This document shows positions 6,250 to 15,188 of a stretch of DNA of 15,666 bases, piece after piece (positions within the stretch are counted from its first letter, which is position 1; every line of letters begins with the position of its first letter). A program made the translations under genes and the position numbers. The notes beneath the pieces were generated by a model. It searched no databases. It was not told the origin of the DNA and saw only the letters and a program-made list of their open reading frames with translations. Source of the stretch: an uncultured Pseudomonadota bacterium (lineage in GTDB: Bacteria; Pseudomonadota; Gammaproteobacteria; Burkholderiales; SCOH01); NCBI GenBank assembly GCA_937863215.1, contig CALMFQ010000310.1, positions 1 to 15,666 of the forward strand, read 5' to 3'.

Positions 6250-7089
6250 ATGCGCAATGCAATGACCATTGATGTCGAGGACTATTTCCAGGTTTCGGCG
6301 TTCGAGCAGCATATCGCACCGGAATCGTGGGATCGGCTACCGTGCCGGGTGGCCCGCAATATGGACCTGATCCTCGCGATGTTGGCCGAATCCGGTGTCA
6401 AGGCTACCTTCTTCACCTTGGGGTGGGTGGCGCAGCGTTATCCGGAACAGGTGCGGCGCATCGTTGCAGAGGGGCACGAACTGGCCAGCCACGGATTCAA
6501 TCACCGGCGTGCCGCCGACCAGTCGCGTAGCGAATTCCGCCAGGATGTCGATTCGGCGAAGAAACTGCTGGAAGATATCGCCGGTGTAGCGGTGCTTGGT
6601 TATCGCGCCCCGAGTTTCTCGATCGGTGCCGCCAATATGTGGGCGCTCGACGTTTTGCGCGAAACCGGGCATCGCTACAGTTCCAGCATTTATCCGATTG
6701 TCCACGACCATTACGGCATGCCGGATGCTCCGCGTTTCGCCCATCAACCGGCTGCCGGCAATGGCTTGCTGGAGTTGCCGGCTACCACCATCCGCGCGTT
6801 CAATCGCAACTGGCCGGCGTCCGGCGGCGGTTATTTCCGTCTGCTGCCGTATGCCGTTTCGCGTGCGATGATCGGCCATATCAACCGGCGCGACCGGCAG
6901 CCGGCGATTTTCTACTTCCACCCCTGGGAAGTCGATCCGGAACAGCCGGTGCAGCAGGGTATCGGTTTCAAGAGCCGCTTCCGTCATTATGTGAACCTCA
7001 AGCGCATGGAGCCGCGCATCCGCCAACTGCTGCGGGATTTCCAGTGGGACCGCATGGACCGGATTTTTCTCACGGAGCAAGCTGCGTGA
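6250..7089 (+). CDS. Polysaccharide deacetylase, XrtA-associated (DUF3473 type)
   Basis: NodB-fold carbohydrate deacetylase, 279 aa, of the PEP-CTERM-locus subfamily (TIGR03006-like). Motif 1 appears as TIDVEDYF with Asp8 and Asp11 in place of the usual TFDD. Motif 2 is SHGFNH with the metal ligands His81 and His85. Motif 3 is RAPSFS with Arg119. SGGGYFR (191-197) and FYFHPWEVDP with His224 belong to the C-terminal part typical of DUF3473. There is no signal peptide or membrane segment, so it probably acts in the cytoplasm on a lipid-linked or nucleotide-linked N-acetylated sugar, unlike secreted deacetylases such as PgaB. It starts 22 bases after the ATPase gene and its stop overlaps the GTG start of the next gene (GTGA, 7086-7089). 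Family is firm; substrate unknown. Confidence 0.92.
   Translation: MRNAMTIDVEDYFQVSAFEQHIAPESWDRLPCRVARNMDLILAMLAESGVKATFFTLGWVAQRYPEQVRRIVAEGHELASHGFNHRRAADQSRSEFRQDVDSAKKLLEDIAGVAVLGYRAPSFSIGAANMWALDVLRETGHRYSSSIYPIVHDHYGMPDAPRFAHQPAAGNGLLELPATTIRAFNRNWPASGGGYFRLLPYAVSRAMIGHINRRDRQPAIFYFHPWEVDPEQPVQQGIGFKSRFRHYVNLKRMEPRIRQLLRDFQWDRMDRIFLTEQAA
7074..7077 (+). promoter_or_regulatory. Ribosome binding site favouring GTG at 7086
   Basis: GGAG ends eight bases before the GTG at 7086. The alternative ATG at 7107 has no purine-rich site before it. This supports the start that overlaps the deacetylase stop codon. Confidence 0.5.
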
Positions 7090-8147
7090 ACCGTTTCGAT
7101 TTGCCGATGAACGCAACTGCCGAATTGACCGTGCGCGAGCTGTCGCTCGCCGATTTTTCCCGCTGGGACGATTTCGTCCTCGCTTGCCCGCAGGCTACGT
7201 TTTTCCACCGTGCCGGCTGGAAAACCGTGATCGAAAAGGCATTCGGGCACCGTTGCACGTTCCTCTACGCCGAAGCCGGTGGCCGGATCGAAGGCATCTT
7301 GCCGCTGGCCGAAGTCAAAAGCCTGTTGTTCGGCCATTCGCTGGTCAGCCTGCCGTTTTGCGTCTATGCCGGCATCGCGGCCGTGTCGGAGCGGGCCTAT
7401 GCTGCGCTGGATCAGGCGGCGCAGGCATTGGCGGCGAAACTCAAAGTCGAGCATCTCGAATACCGCGCACTGGAAGCCCGTCATCCGGACTGGGCACACA
7501 AGGAGCTGTACGTCACCTTCCGCAAGGAAATCCTGCCCGACGTCGAAGCCAATATGCTGGCGATTCCGCGCAAGCAGCGGGCGATGGTGCGCAAAGCGAT
7601 CAAGCTCGGGCTCGAAGGCCATCTGGACGATGGCATCGAGCGTTTCTTCCTGGCGTATTCGACCAGCGTGCATCGTCTGGGTACCCCGGTATTTGCCAAG
7701 AAATATTTCCGTATCCTGCGCGAGGTGTTCGGCAAGGATTGCGATGTGCTGACCATTACACGTGGCGACGATCTGGTCGCCAGCGTGCTGAGTTTCTATT
7801 TCCGCGATGAAGTGTTGCCGTATTACGGTGGCGGCACCGATCTGGCGCGCGAAACCGCTGGCAACGATTTTATGTACTGGGATCTGCTGCGCCGTGCCTG
7901 CGAGCGTGGGTTGAAAACCTTCGATTTCGGCCGCAGCAAACTCGGCACCGGCGCCTACGATTTCAAGAAGAACTGGGGCTTCGAGCCGACACCGCTGCCG
8001 TACGAATACCAGCTGGTTACCGCCACTGCATTGCCGGATCACAATCCTCTGAATCCCAAATACCAGCGTTTCATCCAGATGTGGCAACGCATGCCGCTGT
8101 GGCTGGCCAATACCATCGGCCCGCATATCGTCAGGAATCTGGGGTAG
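7086..8147 (+). CDS. FemAB-like protein of the exosortase/PEP-CTERM system
   Basis: Protein of 353 aa resembling TIGR03019, the FemAB-related family with two GNAT-like (acetyltransferase) folds found in XrtA polysaccharide loci. Recognisable segments are FFHRAGWKTVIEKAFGHR (about 38-55), PRKQRAMVRKA (161-171), LPYYGGGTDL, and FDFGRSKLGTGAYDFKKNWG (279-298), the last being typical of the family. FemA/B/X proteins transfer amino acids from aminoacyl-tRNA to peptidoglycan precursors. By analogy this one may add an acyl or aminoacyl group to a sugar or lipid-linked precursor, but its substrate is not known and cannot be read from the sequence. No signal peptide is seen, so it is cytoplasmic. The GTG start is chosen for the GTGA overlap and the GGAG site; an ATG at 7107 would remove seven residues. 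It is spaced three bases from the next gene. Confidence 0.88.
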   Translation: MNRFDLPMNATAELTVRELSLADFSRWDDFVLACPQATFFHRAGWKTVIEKAFGHRCTFLYAEAGGRIEGILPLAEVKSLLFGHSLVSLPFCVYAGIAAVSERAYAALDQAAQALAAKLKVEHLEYRALEARHPDWAHKELYVTFRKEILPDVEANMLAIPRKQRAMVRKAIKLGLEGHLDDGIERFFLAYSTSVHRLGTPVFAKKYFRILREVFGKDCDVLTITRGDDLVASVLSFYFRDEVLPYYGGGTDLARETAGNDFMYWDLLRRACERGLKTFDFGRSKLGTGAYDFKKNWGFEPTPLPYEYQLVTATALPDHNPLNPKYQRFIQMWQRMPLWLANTIGPHIVRNLG

Positions 8148-8150
8148 TCA

Positions 8151-9353
8151 GTGGAAAAACTGCTGCTGCTGGTGCACCGGATCCCGTTCCCGCCGAACAA
8201 GGGCGACAAGGTGCGCTCCTATCACTTGCTGAAATATCTGGCGGAACGTTACCAGGTCTATCTCGGTACCTTTGTCGACGATGCGGACGATTGGCAGTAC
8301 GTCGAAAAATTGCGCGCGCTGTGCGCCGATTGCCGGGTCGAAGCGCTCGACCCGCGGCTGGGCAAACTCAGGAGCCTGACCGGCCTGTTGACCGGTGAGG
8401 CGCTATCGCTGCCGTTCTACCGCCATGCCGGCATGCAGCGCTGGGTCGATGACACCATCCGTACCCAGGGTATCGACAAGGCGCTGGTGTTTTCGTCGCA
8501 AATGGCGCAATACCTGCGCCGCCATCCGCAGCTGACGCGGATCGCCGATTTTGTCGATATCGATTCGGACAAATGGGCACAGTATGCGCAAGCCAAGCCC
8601 TGGCCGCTGTCGTGGATCTACGGCCGCGAGGCGCGCAAATTGCGCCAGTTCGAATGCGCCGTTTCGGGCGAATTCCAGGCCACCACTTTCGTGTCGGTGG
8701 CCGAAGCGCGCGACTATCGCAAGCTGTCCGGTTTTGGTGCCGACAGGATCGCCCATGTCAACAATGGCGTCGATGCCGGCTATTTCGATCCGGCGCTGGC
8801 CTACGACAACCCGTACTCTGTCGGTGGGCCGGTGGTGGTGTTTACCGGTGCAATGGACTACTGGCCGAATGTCGATGCGGTTGAATGGTTTGCACGTGAA
8901 GTGCTGCCGTTGCTGCAGCGACAGCATGCCGGGCTGCGTTTTTACATTGCCGGCGCGCGGCCGACCGAGCAGGTCAAGGCGCTGGCGCAGCTGCCGGGGG
9001 TGTTGGTGACCGGCTCGGTGCCGGATATGCGGCCGTATCTCCGCTTCGCCGACGTCGCCGTGGCACCGTTACGTATTGCACGTGGCGTGCAGAACAAGGT
9101 ACTGGAGGCGATGGCGATGGCGCGGCCGGTGGTGGCGTCGCCGCAGGCCGCCGAGGGAATCGATGCGGAAGCCGGGCAGCATTTTCTGGTTGCCGATCAG
9201 GCTGCGGATTTCGCTGCCGCAGTCAGTTCCGTGCTGGCAGACGGCGCACCGGAAATGGCGCAGCGGGCGCGCGAATGCGTACGGCAGCGCTACGACTGGC
9301 AGAAAAACCTGGCCCTGTTCGAGCGGATGTTTTCGGCCGCCGGTAGCCCTTAA
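8151..9353 (+). CDS. Exosortase-associated glycosyltransferase (TIGR03087-like, GT4)
   Basis: Sugar transferase of 400 aa, resembling the PEP-CTERM/EpsH-associated family TIGR03087. The N-terminal Rossmann domain starts with LLLLVHRIPFPPNKGDKVRS (4-23), a near-signature for the family, followed by ADFVDIDSDKW (132-142). The C-terminal nucleotide-sugar domain has VFTGAMDYWPNVDA (230-243) and RGVQNKVLEAMAMARPVV (311-328), including the Glu of the GT4 E-x7-E region. It should add one sugar of the repeat unit on the cytoplasmic face. The start is GTG, three bases after the preceding stop, with GGGG at 8141-8144. Sugar donor and acceptor cannot be inferred. Confidence 0.9.
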   Translation: MEKLLLLVHRIPFPPNKGDKVRSYHLLKYLAERYQVYLGTFVDDADDWQYVEKLRALCADCRVEALDPRLGKLRSLTGLLTGEALSLPFYRHAGMQRWVDDTIRTQGIDKALVFSSQMAQYLRRHPQLTRIADFVDIDSDKWAQYAQAKPWPLSWIYGREARKLRQFECAVSGEFQATTFVSVAEARDYRKLSGFGADRIAHVNNGVDAGYFDPALAYDNPYSVGGPVVVFTGAMDYWPNVDAVEWFAREVLPLLQRQHAGLRFYIAGARPTEQVKALAQLPGVLVTGSVPDMRPYLRFADVAVAPLRIARGVQNKVLEAMAMARPVVASPQAAEGIDAEAGQHFLVADQAADFAAAVSSVLADGAPEMAQRARECVRQRYDWQKNLALFERMFSAAGSP

Positions 9354-9368
9354 GGATCCATTGACCCC

Positions 9369-10898
9369 ATGACTTCGCAATCCGCTTCGTTGCCGCCGGT
9401 TGCTCCTGTTGCACCGGCCTGGCGCATGCTGCTGCCGCTGACCGCGGTCACGCTGCTGCTGCTGCTGGGCAGCTACTGGACGACCGTCAGCTCGATCGTC
9501 GCCATCTGGTATCGTTCGGAAACTTTCGCCCATGGCTTTGTGATCGCACCGATTTCGCTGTGGCTGATCTGGCGCATCCGCGCCAAGGTGCTGGCGCTGG
9601 CGCCGCAGCCGAGCTGGCTCGGATTGCTGGTTCTGCTGGCCTGCAGTTTGTTGTGGGGCGTTGCCGAGCTGGCGCAGGTGGGGGTGGTGGCGCAATTCGC
9701 GCTGGTGGCGATGTTGCCGGCTACGGTCTGGGCATTGCTGGGCAACCGGGTCGCCGCCAGTATTGCCTTTCCCCTGCTGTATCTGTTGCTGATGGTGCCG
9801 GCCGGCGAGGTATTCCTGCTGCCGATGATGAATTTCACCGCCGATTTCACCGTCGCTGCCCTGCGCCTGAGCGGGATTCCGGTATATCGCGAGGGCTTGT
9901 CGTTCGTGATTCCGTCCGGTAACTGGTCAGTAGTCGAGGCCTGCAGCGGCCTGCGTTATCTGATCGCATCCGGCACGCTGGGCCTGCTGTATGCCTACCT
10001 GAATTATCAGTCCGCGCTCAAGCGCGCTCTGTTCATCGTAGTTTCGCTGCTGCTGCCGATCCTCGCCAACGGTGTGCGCGCCTATATGATCGTGATGCTC
10101 GGGCACCTGTCGGGAATGAAACTGGCGGTCGGTGTCGATCACCTGATTTATGGCTGGGTGTTTTTCGGCATTGTGATGCTGGCCCTGTTCTGGATCGGCT
10201 CGCATTGGCGCGATCCGGATCCGGACTGGCAGGCCGAGGCAGCGATACTGGCGCGCAGCGAGCATGCGGCGTTCCCGCTGTGGTGGGGCGTGCCGCTGTT
10301 ATTGGCGTTGTTGGCCGGATTGGGCGTGACAACATTGTTGGCGCGCCCGTATGTCGGCCCTCCGCCATCGCTGCAGCCGAATCTGACCGCGCCATGGCAG
10401 CAACAGGCGCCGGGTGTCAACGATCCCCGGCCGGCGTTTGCCCTGCCTGCTACCAGCCTGCAGCAGGTCTGGAGCAATGGCGACGCACGCATCGGTATGT
10501 ATCTTGCCGCCTATTCCGGCGCTGCCGGCGAAGGCCGGCTGGTGACTTCGACCAATACGCCGTTCCAGGCTGCAGAGGAGCGGGCATGGCAGTTGCTTGA
10601 ACAAACCGTGCAGCCGATGCCGATCGGCTCCGTCAAACAGAGCCTGGTGCGCGGCCCGGGTGGCAAATGGCTGCTACAGCAGTTCTACCTGATCGATGGC
10701 GAGCAGGTTGCCAACGATTATCGGGCCAAATGGCTGCAGCTGCGTTCGCACCTGCTTGGACGACATGGCGCAGGCGTTGCGGTGGTCGCTTATGCTCCGG
10801 CCGACGACGCGCTCCGGGCAGAGGCGCAGCTCGCAGCGTTCTGGCAGCAGCAATACAGTACGCTGGCCGCCAGCGTGGCCCACGGCATGCAGCGCTAG
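9369..10898 (+). CDS. xrtA: Exosortase A fused to an EpsI domain
   Basis: Inner-membrane protein of 509 aa. Residues 1-280 are exosortase A, a multi-pass transpeptidase-like protease that recognises C-terminal PEP-CTERM signals and processes those proteins at the membrane. The three expected catalytic residues are present: Cys192 in VVEACSGLRYL, Arg237 in ILANGVRAYM and His258 in VGVDHLIYGW. After a further membrane segment (about 306-326), residues about 340-509 form a periplasmic EpsI (DUF3485) domain, with features such as APWQQQAP, YLAAYSG and GRLVTSTN. EpsI is a separate gene in some loci (for example Methylobacillus) and fused in others; its role is unclear. AAGGA at 9352-9356 precedes the ATG by 12 bases. 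No protein with a PEP-CTERM tail is seen in the window, so its substrates are encoded elsewhere. Confidence 0.93.
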   Translation: MTSQSASLPPVAPVAPAWRMLLPLTAVTLLLLLGSYWTTVSSIVAIWYRSETFAHGFVIAPISLWLIWRIRAKVLALAPQPSWLGLLVLLACSLLWGVAELAQVGVVAQFALVAMLPATVWALLGNRVAASIAFPLLYLLLMVPAGEVFLLPMMNFTADFTVAALRLSGIPVYREGLSFVIPSGNWSVVEACSGLRYLIASGTLGLLYAYLNYQSALKRALFIVVSLLLPILANGVRAYMIVMLGHLSGMKLAVGVDHLIYGWVFFGIVMLALFWIGSHWRDPDPDWQAEAAILARSEHAAFPLWWGVPLLLALLAGLGVTTLLARPYVGPPPSLQPNLTAPWQQQAPGVNDPRPAFALPATSLQQVWSNGDARIGMYLAAYSGAAGEGRLVTSTNTPFQAAEERAWQLLEQTVQPMPIGSVKQSLVRGPGGKWLLQQFYLIDGEQVANDYRAKWLQLRSHLLGRHGAGVAVVAYAPADDALRAEAQLAAFWQQQYSTLAASVAHGMQR

Positions 10899-10974
10899 CG
10901 GGGTGCTGTCTGCCGTGGGTCTGCTTTGTCGCCGCTCGACGTAACGAATAGAAACTTTCAGGATCCGGAAAACC

Positions 10975-12888
10975 ATGTGCGGCATCGTTGGCTTATTTGA
11001 TTTGCGCGGCAAGCAGGATTACGACCGCGAGCTGCTGTCACGCTTGAACGACAGCCAGTTGCATCGCGGCCCGGACGAAGGCGGGCTGCATCTGGAGCCG
11101 GGGGTTGGCCTGGGGCATCGCCGCCTGTCGATCATCGATCTGTCGAGCGGCCAGCAGCCGCTGTTCAACGAAGACGGCTCGGTGGTAGTGATTTTCAACG
11201 GCGAAATCTACAACTTCCAGGAGCTGGTGCCGGAGCTGACCGCCAAGGGCCACACTTTCCGCACGCATTCCGATACAGAAGTCATCGTTCACGCCTGGGA
11301 AGAGTGGGGCGAGGCTTGCGTCGAACGCTTCCGTGGCATGTTTGCATTTGCCTTGTGGGATCGCAAGCAGGAAACCCTGTTCATCGTGCGCGACCGGTTT
11401 GGCGTCAAACCGTTGTTCTACGCCGAACTGGCAGACGGCACGCTGATTTTCGGCTCGGAACTGAAAGCGTTGACCGCGCATCCGCAATTTCAGCGCAAGC
11501 TCGATCCGCTGGCGGTGGAGGAATATTTTGCTTTTGGCTATATCGCCGAGCCACGCAGCATTTATCAGGGCTGCTTCAAACTCAACCCAGGCCATACCTT
11601 GACTATCAAACGTGGCCAGCCTTTGCCGCAACAGCGCCAATACTGGGATATGCCGTTCAAGTCGGGGGGCAAGATCAGTGAACAGGAGGCGCAGGAAGAG
11701 TTGATGCGCCGCCTGCACGAGGCGGTGAAAATCCGCATGGTGTCGGAGGTGCCGCTGGGTGCATTCCTGTCCGGTGGGGTCGATTCCAGTGCGGTGGTGG
11801 CGCTGATGGCACAGTCGTCGGCTGAGCCGGTCAATACTTGCTCGATTTCGTTTGGCGATCCGAAATTCAACGAATCGGCATTTGCGCAGCAGGTGGCTGA
11901 CCGTTATCACACCCGCCATCACGTCGAGCAGGTTGAGCCAAACGATTTTCCGCTGATCGACAAGCTGGCCGGTATGTACGATGAACCGTACGCAGACAGT
12001 TCGGCGTTGCCGACTTTCCGTGTCTGCGAACTGGCGCGCAAGCGGGTGACGGTGGCGCTGTCGGGTGACGGTGGCGACGAACATCTTGCCGGCTACCGTC
12101 GCTATCGTATGCACCTGATGGAAGAAAAGCTGCGCGAGCGGCTGCCGCTGGGCATGCGTCGAGCCTTGTTCGGCTCGCTCGGCCGCTTGTATCCAAAAGC
12201 CGACTGGGCTCCGCGGGTGTTCCGCGCCAAGTCGACATTCGAATCACTGGCGCGCGATTCGGTCGAGGCCTATTTCCACAGTATTTCGATTTTCCGCGAT
12301 TCGATGCGCCGCAGTCTGTTTTCGCCGCAATTCCGTCAGCAGCTGAATGGCTATCAGGCGGTCGAAGTGATGCGCCGCCATGCAGCCAATTCGCCAACCG
12401 ATCACCCGCTATCGCTGATCCAGTATCTGGACATGAAAACCTATCTGGTCGGCGACATCCTGACCAAGGTTGACCGCGCCTCGATGGCAACCTCGCTGGA
12501 GGTACGCGAACCGTTGCTGGATCATCCGACCATGGAATGGGTATCCGGCCTGCCGCCAGAGCTGAAACTGCGTGGCGGTGAAGGCAAATACATCCTGAAG
12601 AAAGCGCTGGAACCGTATCTGCCGAATGACATCATGTACCGGCCGAAGCAGGGTTTTGGTGTGCCGCTGGCCAGCTGGTTCCGCGGCCCGCTGAAGGAAC
12701 GGGTGCGTAACGCCGTGCTTGGCCCGACGCTCGCCGCCACCGGCATGTTCAACCAGCGCTATCTGCAGGAACTGGTCGATCATCACCAATCCGGCCTGCG
12801 CGATTACAGTGCGCCGTTGTGGACCTTGTTGATGTTTGAAGCGTTTCTGCGTCATTCGGGCGGCGTGGGCGGCGGAGTGGCGCAATGA
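10975..12888 (+). CDS. XrtA-system amidotransferase (asparagine-synthase-like)
   Basis: Class II glutamine amidotransferase of 637 aa, resembling the exosortase A amidotransferase 1 family (TIGR03108). MCGIVGLFD gives Cys2 as the N-terminal nucleophile after Met removal; the glutaminase domain (about 2-220) includes HRGPDEGG, HRRLSIIDLS and FNGEIYN. The synthetase domain has the PP-loop SGGVDSS (266-272) for ATP binding and ALSGDGGDEHLAGYRRY (about 360-376). True AsnB of E. coli is 554 aa and makes free asparagine. In polysaccharide loci such proteins are thought to amidate another carboxylate, perhaps a uronic acid; that is inference. A 76-base gap before it, the largest internal gap, shows no clear promoter; AGGA lies 11 bases before the ATG. 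Its stop overlaps the next start (ATGA, 12885-12888), so translation is probably coupled. Confidence 0.92.
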   Translation: MCGIVGLFDLRGKQDYDRELLSRLNDSQLHRGPDEGGLHLEPGVGLGHRRLSIIDLSSGQQPLFNEDGSVVVIFNGEIYNFQELVPELTAKGHTFRTHSDTEVIVHAWEEWGEACVERFRGMFAFALWDRKQETLFIVRDRFGVKPLFYAELADGTLIFGSELKALTAHPQFQRKLDPLAVEEYFAFGYIAEPRSIYQGCFKLNPGHTLTIKRGQPLPQQRQYWDMPFKSGGKISEQEAQEELMRRLHEAVKIRMVSEVPLGAFLSGGVDSSAVVALMAQSSAEPVNTCSISFGDPKFNESAFAQQVADRYHTRHHVEQVEPNDFPLIDKLAGMYDEPYADSSALPTFRVCELARKRVTVALSGDGGDEHLAGYRRYRMHLMEEKLRERLPLGMRRALFGSLGRLYPKADWAPRVFRAKSTFESLARDSVEAYFHSISIFRDSMRRSLFSPQFRQQLNGYQAVEVMRRHAANSPTDHPLSLIQYLDMKTYLVGDILTKVDRASMATSLEVREPLLDHPTMEWVSGLPPELKLRGGEGKYILKKALEPYLPNDIMYRPKQGFGVPLASWFRGPLKERVRNAVLGPTLAATGMFNQRYLQELVDHHQSGLRDYSAPLWTLLMFEAFLRHSGGVGGGVAQ

Positions 12889-14105
12889 GCATCAAGGTTC
12901 TGCACATTCTCGATCATTCGATCCCGCTGCATTCCGGCTATACCTTCCGCACCGCGGCGATCCTGCGCGAACAGCGCAAGCTCGGCTGGCAAACATTTCA
13001 CCTCACCAGCCCGAAACAGGAAAAGTGCAACGTGCTGGAAGAAACCGTCGATGGCCTGCATTTCTACCGCACCCCGCCGGCGACTGGTTTCATGGTCAGC
13101 AAGCCGGTATTGAGCGAAATTGCCCTGATCAACGCCACCACCGAGCGGCTGGAGCAGGTGGCGCGGCAAATCAAGCCGGATGTGCTGCATGCGCATTCGC
13201 CAGTGTTGAATGCAATTCCCGCGCTGCGTGTCGGCAAAAAGCTGGGCATCCCGGTGGTGTACGAAATCCGCGCTTTCTGGGAAGACGCCGCCGTTGACCA
13301 CGGCACCAGCAAGGAATGGGGGCTGCGTTACCGTGCCACCCGTGCGCTGGAAACCTATGCCATCAAACACGTCGATGCGGTCACCACCATTTGCGAGGGC
13401 CTGCGCAGCGATATCGTTGCGCGCGGTATTCCTGCCAGCAAGGTAACGGTGATTCCGAACGCGGTGGATATCGAGAAATTCACCGTTGGCGGTGCGCCGG
13501 ATGTTGAGCTGCAGGCCAAATTAGGACTGGCCGGCAAAACCGTGCTTGGTTTCATCGGCTCGTTCTACGCCTACGAAGGTCTGAATGTATTACTCGATGC
13601 ACTGCCGCTGATGCTGCAAAGCAATCCGGAAATTCGCCTGTTGCTCACCGGTGGTGGCTTTCAGGAGCAAGCTCTGCGAGAACAGGCGCAGCGGCTGGGC
13701 GTGGCGGACAAGGTGATATTTACCGGCCGGGTGCCGAACAGCGAAGTGACGCATTATTACGATCTGGTCGATGTGCTGGTCTACCCGCGTCTGTCGATGC
13801 GCCTGACCGAGCTGGTCACGCCGTTGAAGCCGCTGGAAGCAATGGCGCAAGGCCGGCTGGTCGCTGCCAGTGATGTTGGCGGACATCGCGAATTGATACA
13901 ACCGGATGTTACCGGCGTGTTGTTCAAGGCCGGCGATGCCGCCGATCTGGCACGGGTGGTGCTGGAGCTGATTGCCAACTCGCAACGCTGGCCGGCGATC
14001 AAGGCTGCCGGGCGCCACTATGTTGAAACCGAGCGTAACTGGGCCAATAGCGTCGGCCGCTACCGTAACATTTACCCGGCGCTGATCGAGGACAAACGGC
14101 GATGA
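12885..14105 (+). CDS. Exosortase-associated glycosyltransferase (TIGR04063-like, GT4)
   Basis: Sugar transferase of 406 aa, matching the PEP-CTERM/exosortase A-associated family named after Daro_2409. The N-terminus VLHILDHSIPLHSGYTFRTA (5-24) is a close family signature. The second Rossmann domain carries VIPNAVDIEKF (189-199), FIGSFYAYEGLNVLLDAL (223-240) and the nucleotide-sugar site around TPLKPLEAMAQGRLVAASD (312-330). It uses a nucleotide sugar to extend a lipid-linked glycan in the cytoplasm; which sugar is unknown. It overlaps both neighbours by four bases (ATGA at 12885-12888 and 14102-14105), which implies tight translational coupling from the amidotransferase to the next glycosyltransferase. 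Confidence 0.92.
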   Translation: MSIKVLHILDHSIPLHSGYTFRTAAILREQRKLGWQTFHLTSPKQEKCNVLEETVDGLHFYRTPPATGFMVSKPVLSEIALINATTERLEQVARQIKPDVLHAHSPVLNAIPALRVGKKLGIPVVYEIRAFWEDAAVDHGTSKEWGLRYRATRALETYAIKHVDAVTTICEGLRSDIVARGIPASKVTVIPNAVDIEKFTVGGAPDVELQAKLGLAGKTVLGFIGSFYAYEGLNVLLDALPLMLQSNPEIRLLLTGGGFQEQALREQAQRLGVADKVIFTGRVPNSEVTHYYDLVDVLVYPRLSMRLTELVTPLKPLEAMAQGRLVAASDVGGHRELIQPDVTGVLFKAGDAADLARVVLELIANSQRWPAIKAAGRHYVETERNWANSVGRYRNIYPALIEDKRR

Positions 14106-15187
14106 GCCCGCTGCGACTTGCTCTCGTCGGCCCCTTGCCGCCACCGTCCGGCGGCATGGCCAACCAGTGTCGCCAGCTAGCGCGGTTGCTGGGCGAGGAG
14201 GGCGTGCAGGTCGAGGTGGTGCAGGTCAATGCGCCATACCGGCCGGCGTGGGTGGAAAAGCTCAAGGGCATTCGTGCGCTGTTCCGGCTGGTTCCGTACC
14301 AGCTGGCGCTGTGGCGCGCTGCCGGCCGGGCCGACGTGATGCATGTGATGGCCAATTCCGGCTGGTCCTGGTATCTGTTCGCGCTGCCGGCAATCTACAT
14401 CGCCCGGCTGCGTGGCACGCCGGTATTGATCAATTACCGGGGCGGCGGTGCCGAGGCGTTTTTCGCCCAGGCATCCGGCTTCGCCTTGCATAGTTTGCAG
14501 CAGGCCGATGGTCTGATTGTGCCTTCTGGCTTTCTGCGCCAGGTATTCGGCAAATTCGGCGCCGATGCCAAGGTGATCCCCAATATCATCGATCTGACCC
14601 GCTTCAAGCCGCGTCAGGCGCAGCATGGCCGGCCCGATCCGCACGTGATTGTCACCCGTAATCTGGAGCCGCTGTACGACATCCCGACCGCGCTGCGCGC
14701 GTTTGCCGGCGTGCATCGGAAGCTGCCACAGGCAAGACTGACCGTTGCCGGCTCCGGCCCGGAGCTGGCCAATCTGCAGCAACTGGCGAGCGAGCTGGGC
14801 ATTGCTGCCGCGGTCAATTTCTGCGGCCGCATCGACAACGACCGGATGAACGCCTTGTATGCGTCGGCCGACCTGATGCTGAACCCGAGCACCGTCGACA
14901 ATATGCCGATTTCGATTCTGGAGGCGTTTGCCAGCGCTGTGCCGGTGGTATCGACCAATGTTGGCGGCGTGCCGTTTGTCGCTGAACATCAACGTACCGC
15001 CCTGCTGGTGCCGGCAGGCGATCCACAGGCGATGGCTGCGGCAATGCTGCAGATACTGCAACACGCCGATGTGTCGCGCGGCTTGGCTGACGCCGGCTTG
15101 GTTGAGGCGCAGCGCTATGCCTGGCCGGTGGTGCGCGAGCAATGGCTGGCGGCGTATCGTGCGCTGATTGCGGCAAAGGGGCGCTGA
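14102..15187 (+). CDS. GT4-family glycosyltransferase
   Basis: Glycosyltransferase of 361 aa with two Rossmann-like domains. The N-terminal glycine-rich loop is VGPLPPPSGGMANQ (9-22). VPSGFLRQVFGKFG and VIPNIIDLTRF mark the domain boundary. The C-terminal donor-binding region is NPSTVDNMPISILEAFASAV (261-280), followed by PVVSTNVGG. This is the usual retaining GT4 pattern, with the Glu in ILEAF in the catalytic E-x7-E area. Unlike the other two transferases in the window, I do not recognise a strict exosortase-specific family, so it may reflect the sugar composition particular to this strain. It starts in an ATGA overlap with the gene before and is followed after one base by the next start. 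Confidence 0.88.
   Translation: MSPLRLALVGPLPPPSGGMANQCRQLARLLGEEGVQVEVVQVNAPYRPAWVEKLKGIRALFRLVPYQLALWRAAGRADVMHVMANSGWSWYLFALPAIYIARLRGTPVLINYRGGGAEAFFAQASGFALHSLQQADGLIVPSGFLRQVFGKFGADAKVIPNIIDLTRFKPRQAQHGRPDPHVIVTRNLEPLYDIPTALRAFAGVHRKLPQARLTVAGSGPELANLQQLASELGIAAAVNFCGRIDNDRMNALYASADLMLNPSTVDNMPISILEAFASAVPVVSTNVGGVPFVAEHQRTALLVPAGDPQAMAAAMLQILQHADVSRGLADAGLVEAQRYAWPVVREQWLAAYRALIAAKGR
15175..15181 (+). promoter_or_regulatory. Ribosome binding site of the right-edge gene
   Basis: AAAGGGG lies seven bases before the GTG at 15189, inside the last codons of the preceding gene. It supports a start immediately after that gene's stop codon. Confidence 0.5.
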
Positions 15188-15188
15188 G

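Noticed and set aside
6639..7085. Upstream extension of the FemAB-like gene to 6639
   Set aside because: This part overlaps the deacetylase in another frame and translates to low-complexity sequence. The GTG at 7086 overlaps the deacetylase stop and follows GGAG.
9452..9470. Run of CTG codons in the exosortase gene as a phase-variation repeat
   Set aside because: It encodes a Leu run in the first membrane segment; a change in a triplet repeat would not shift the frame, and such runs are common in membrane proteins.
10899..10974. Internal promoter in the largest gap between genes
   Set aside because: I looked for -35/-10 and GG-N10-GC pairs and found none with proper spacing, nor a terminator hairpin with a T tract.
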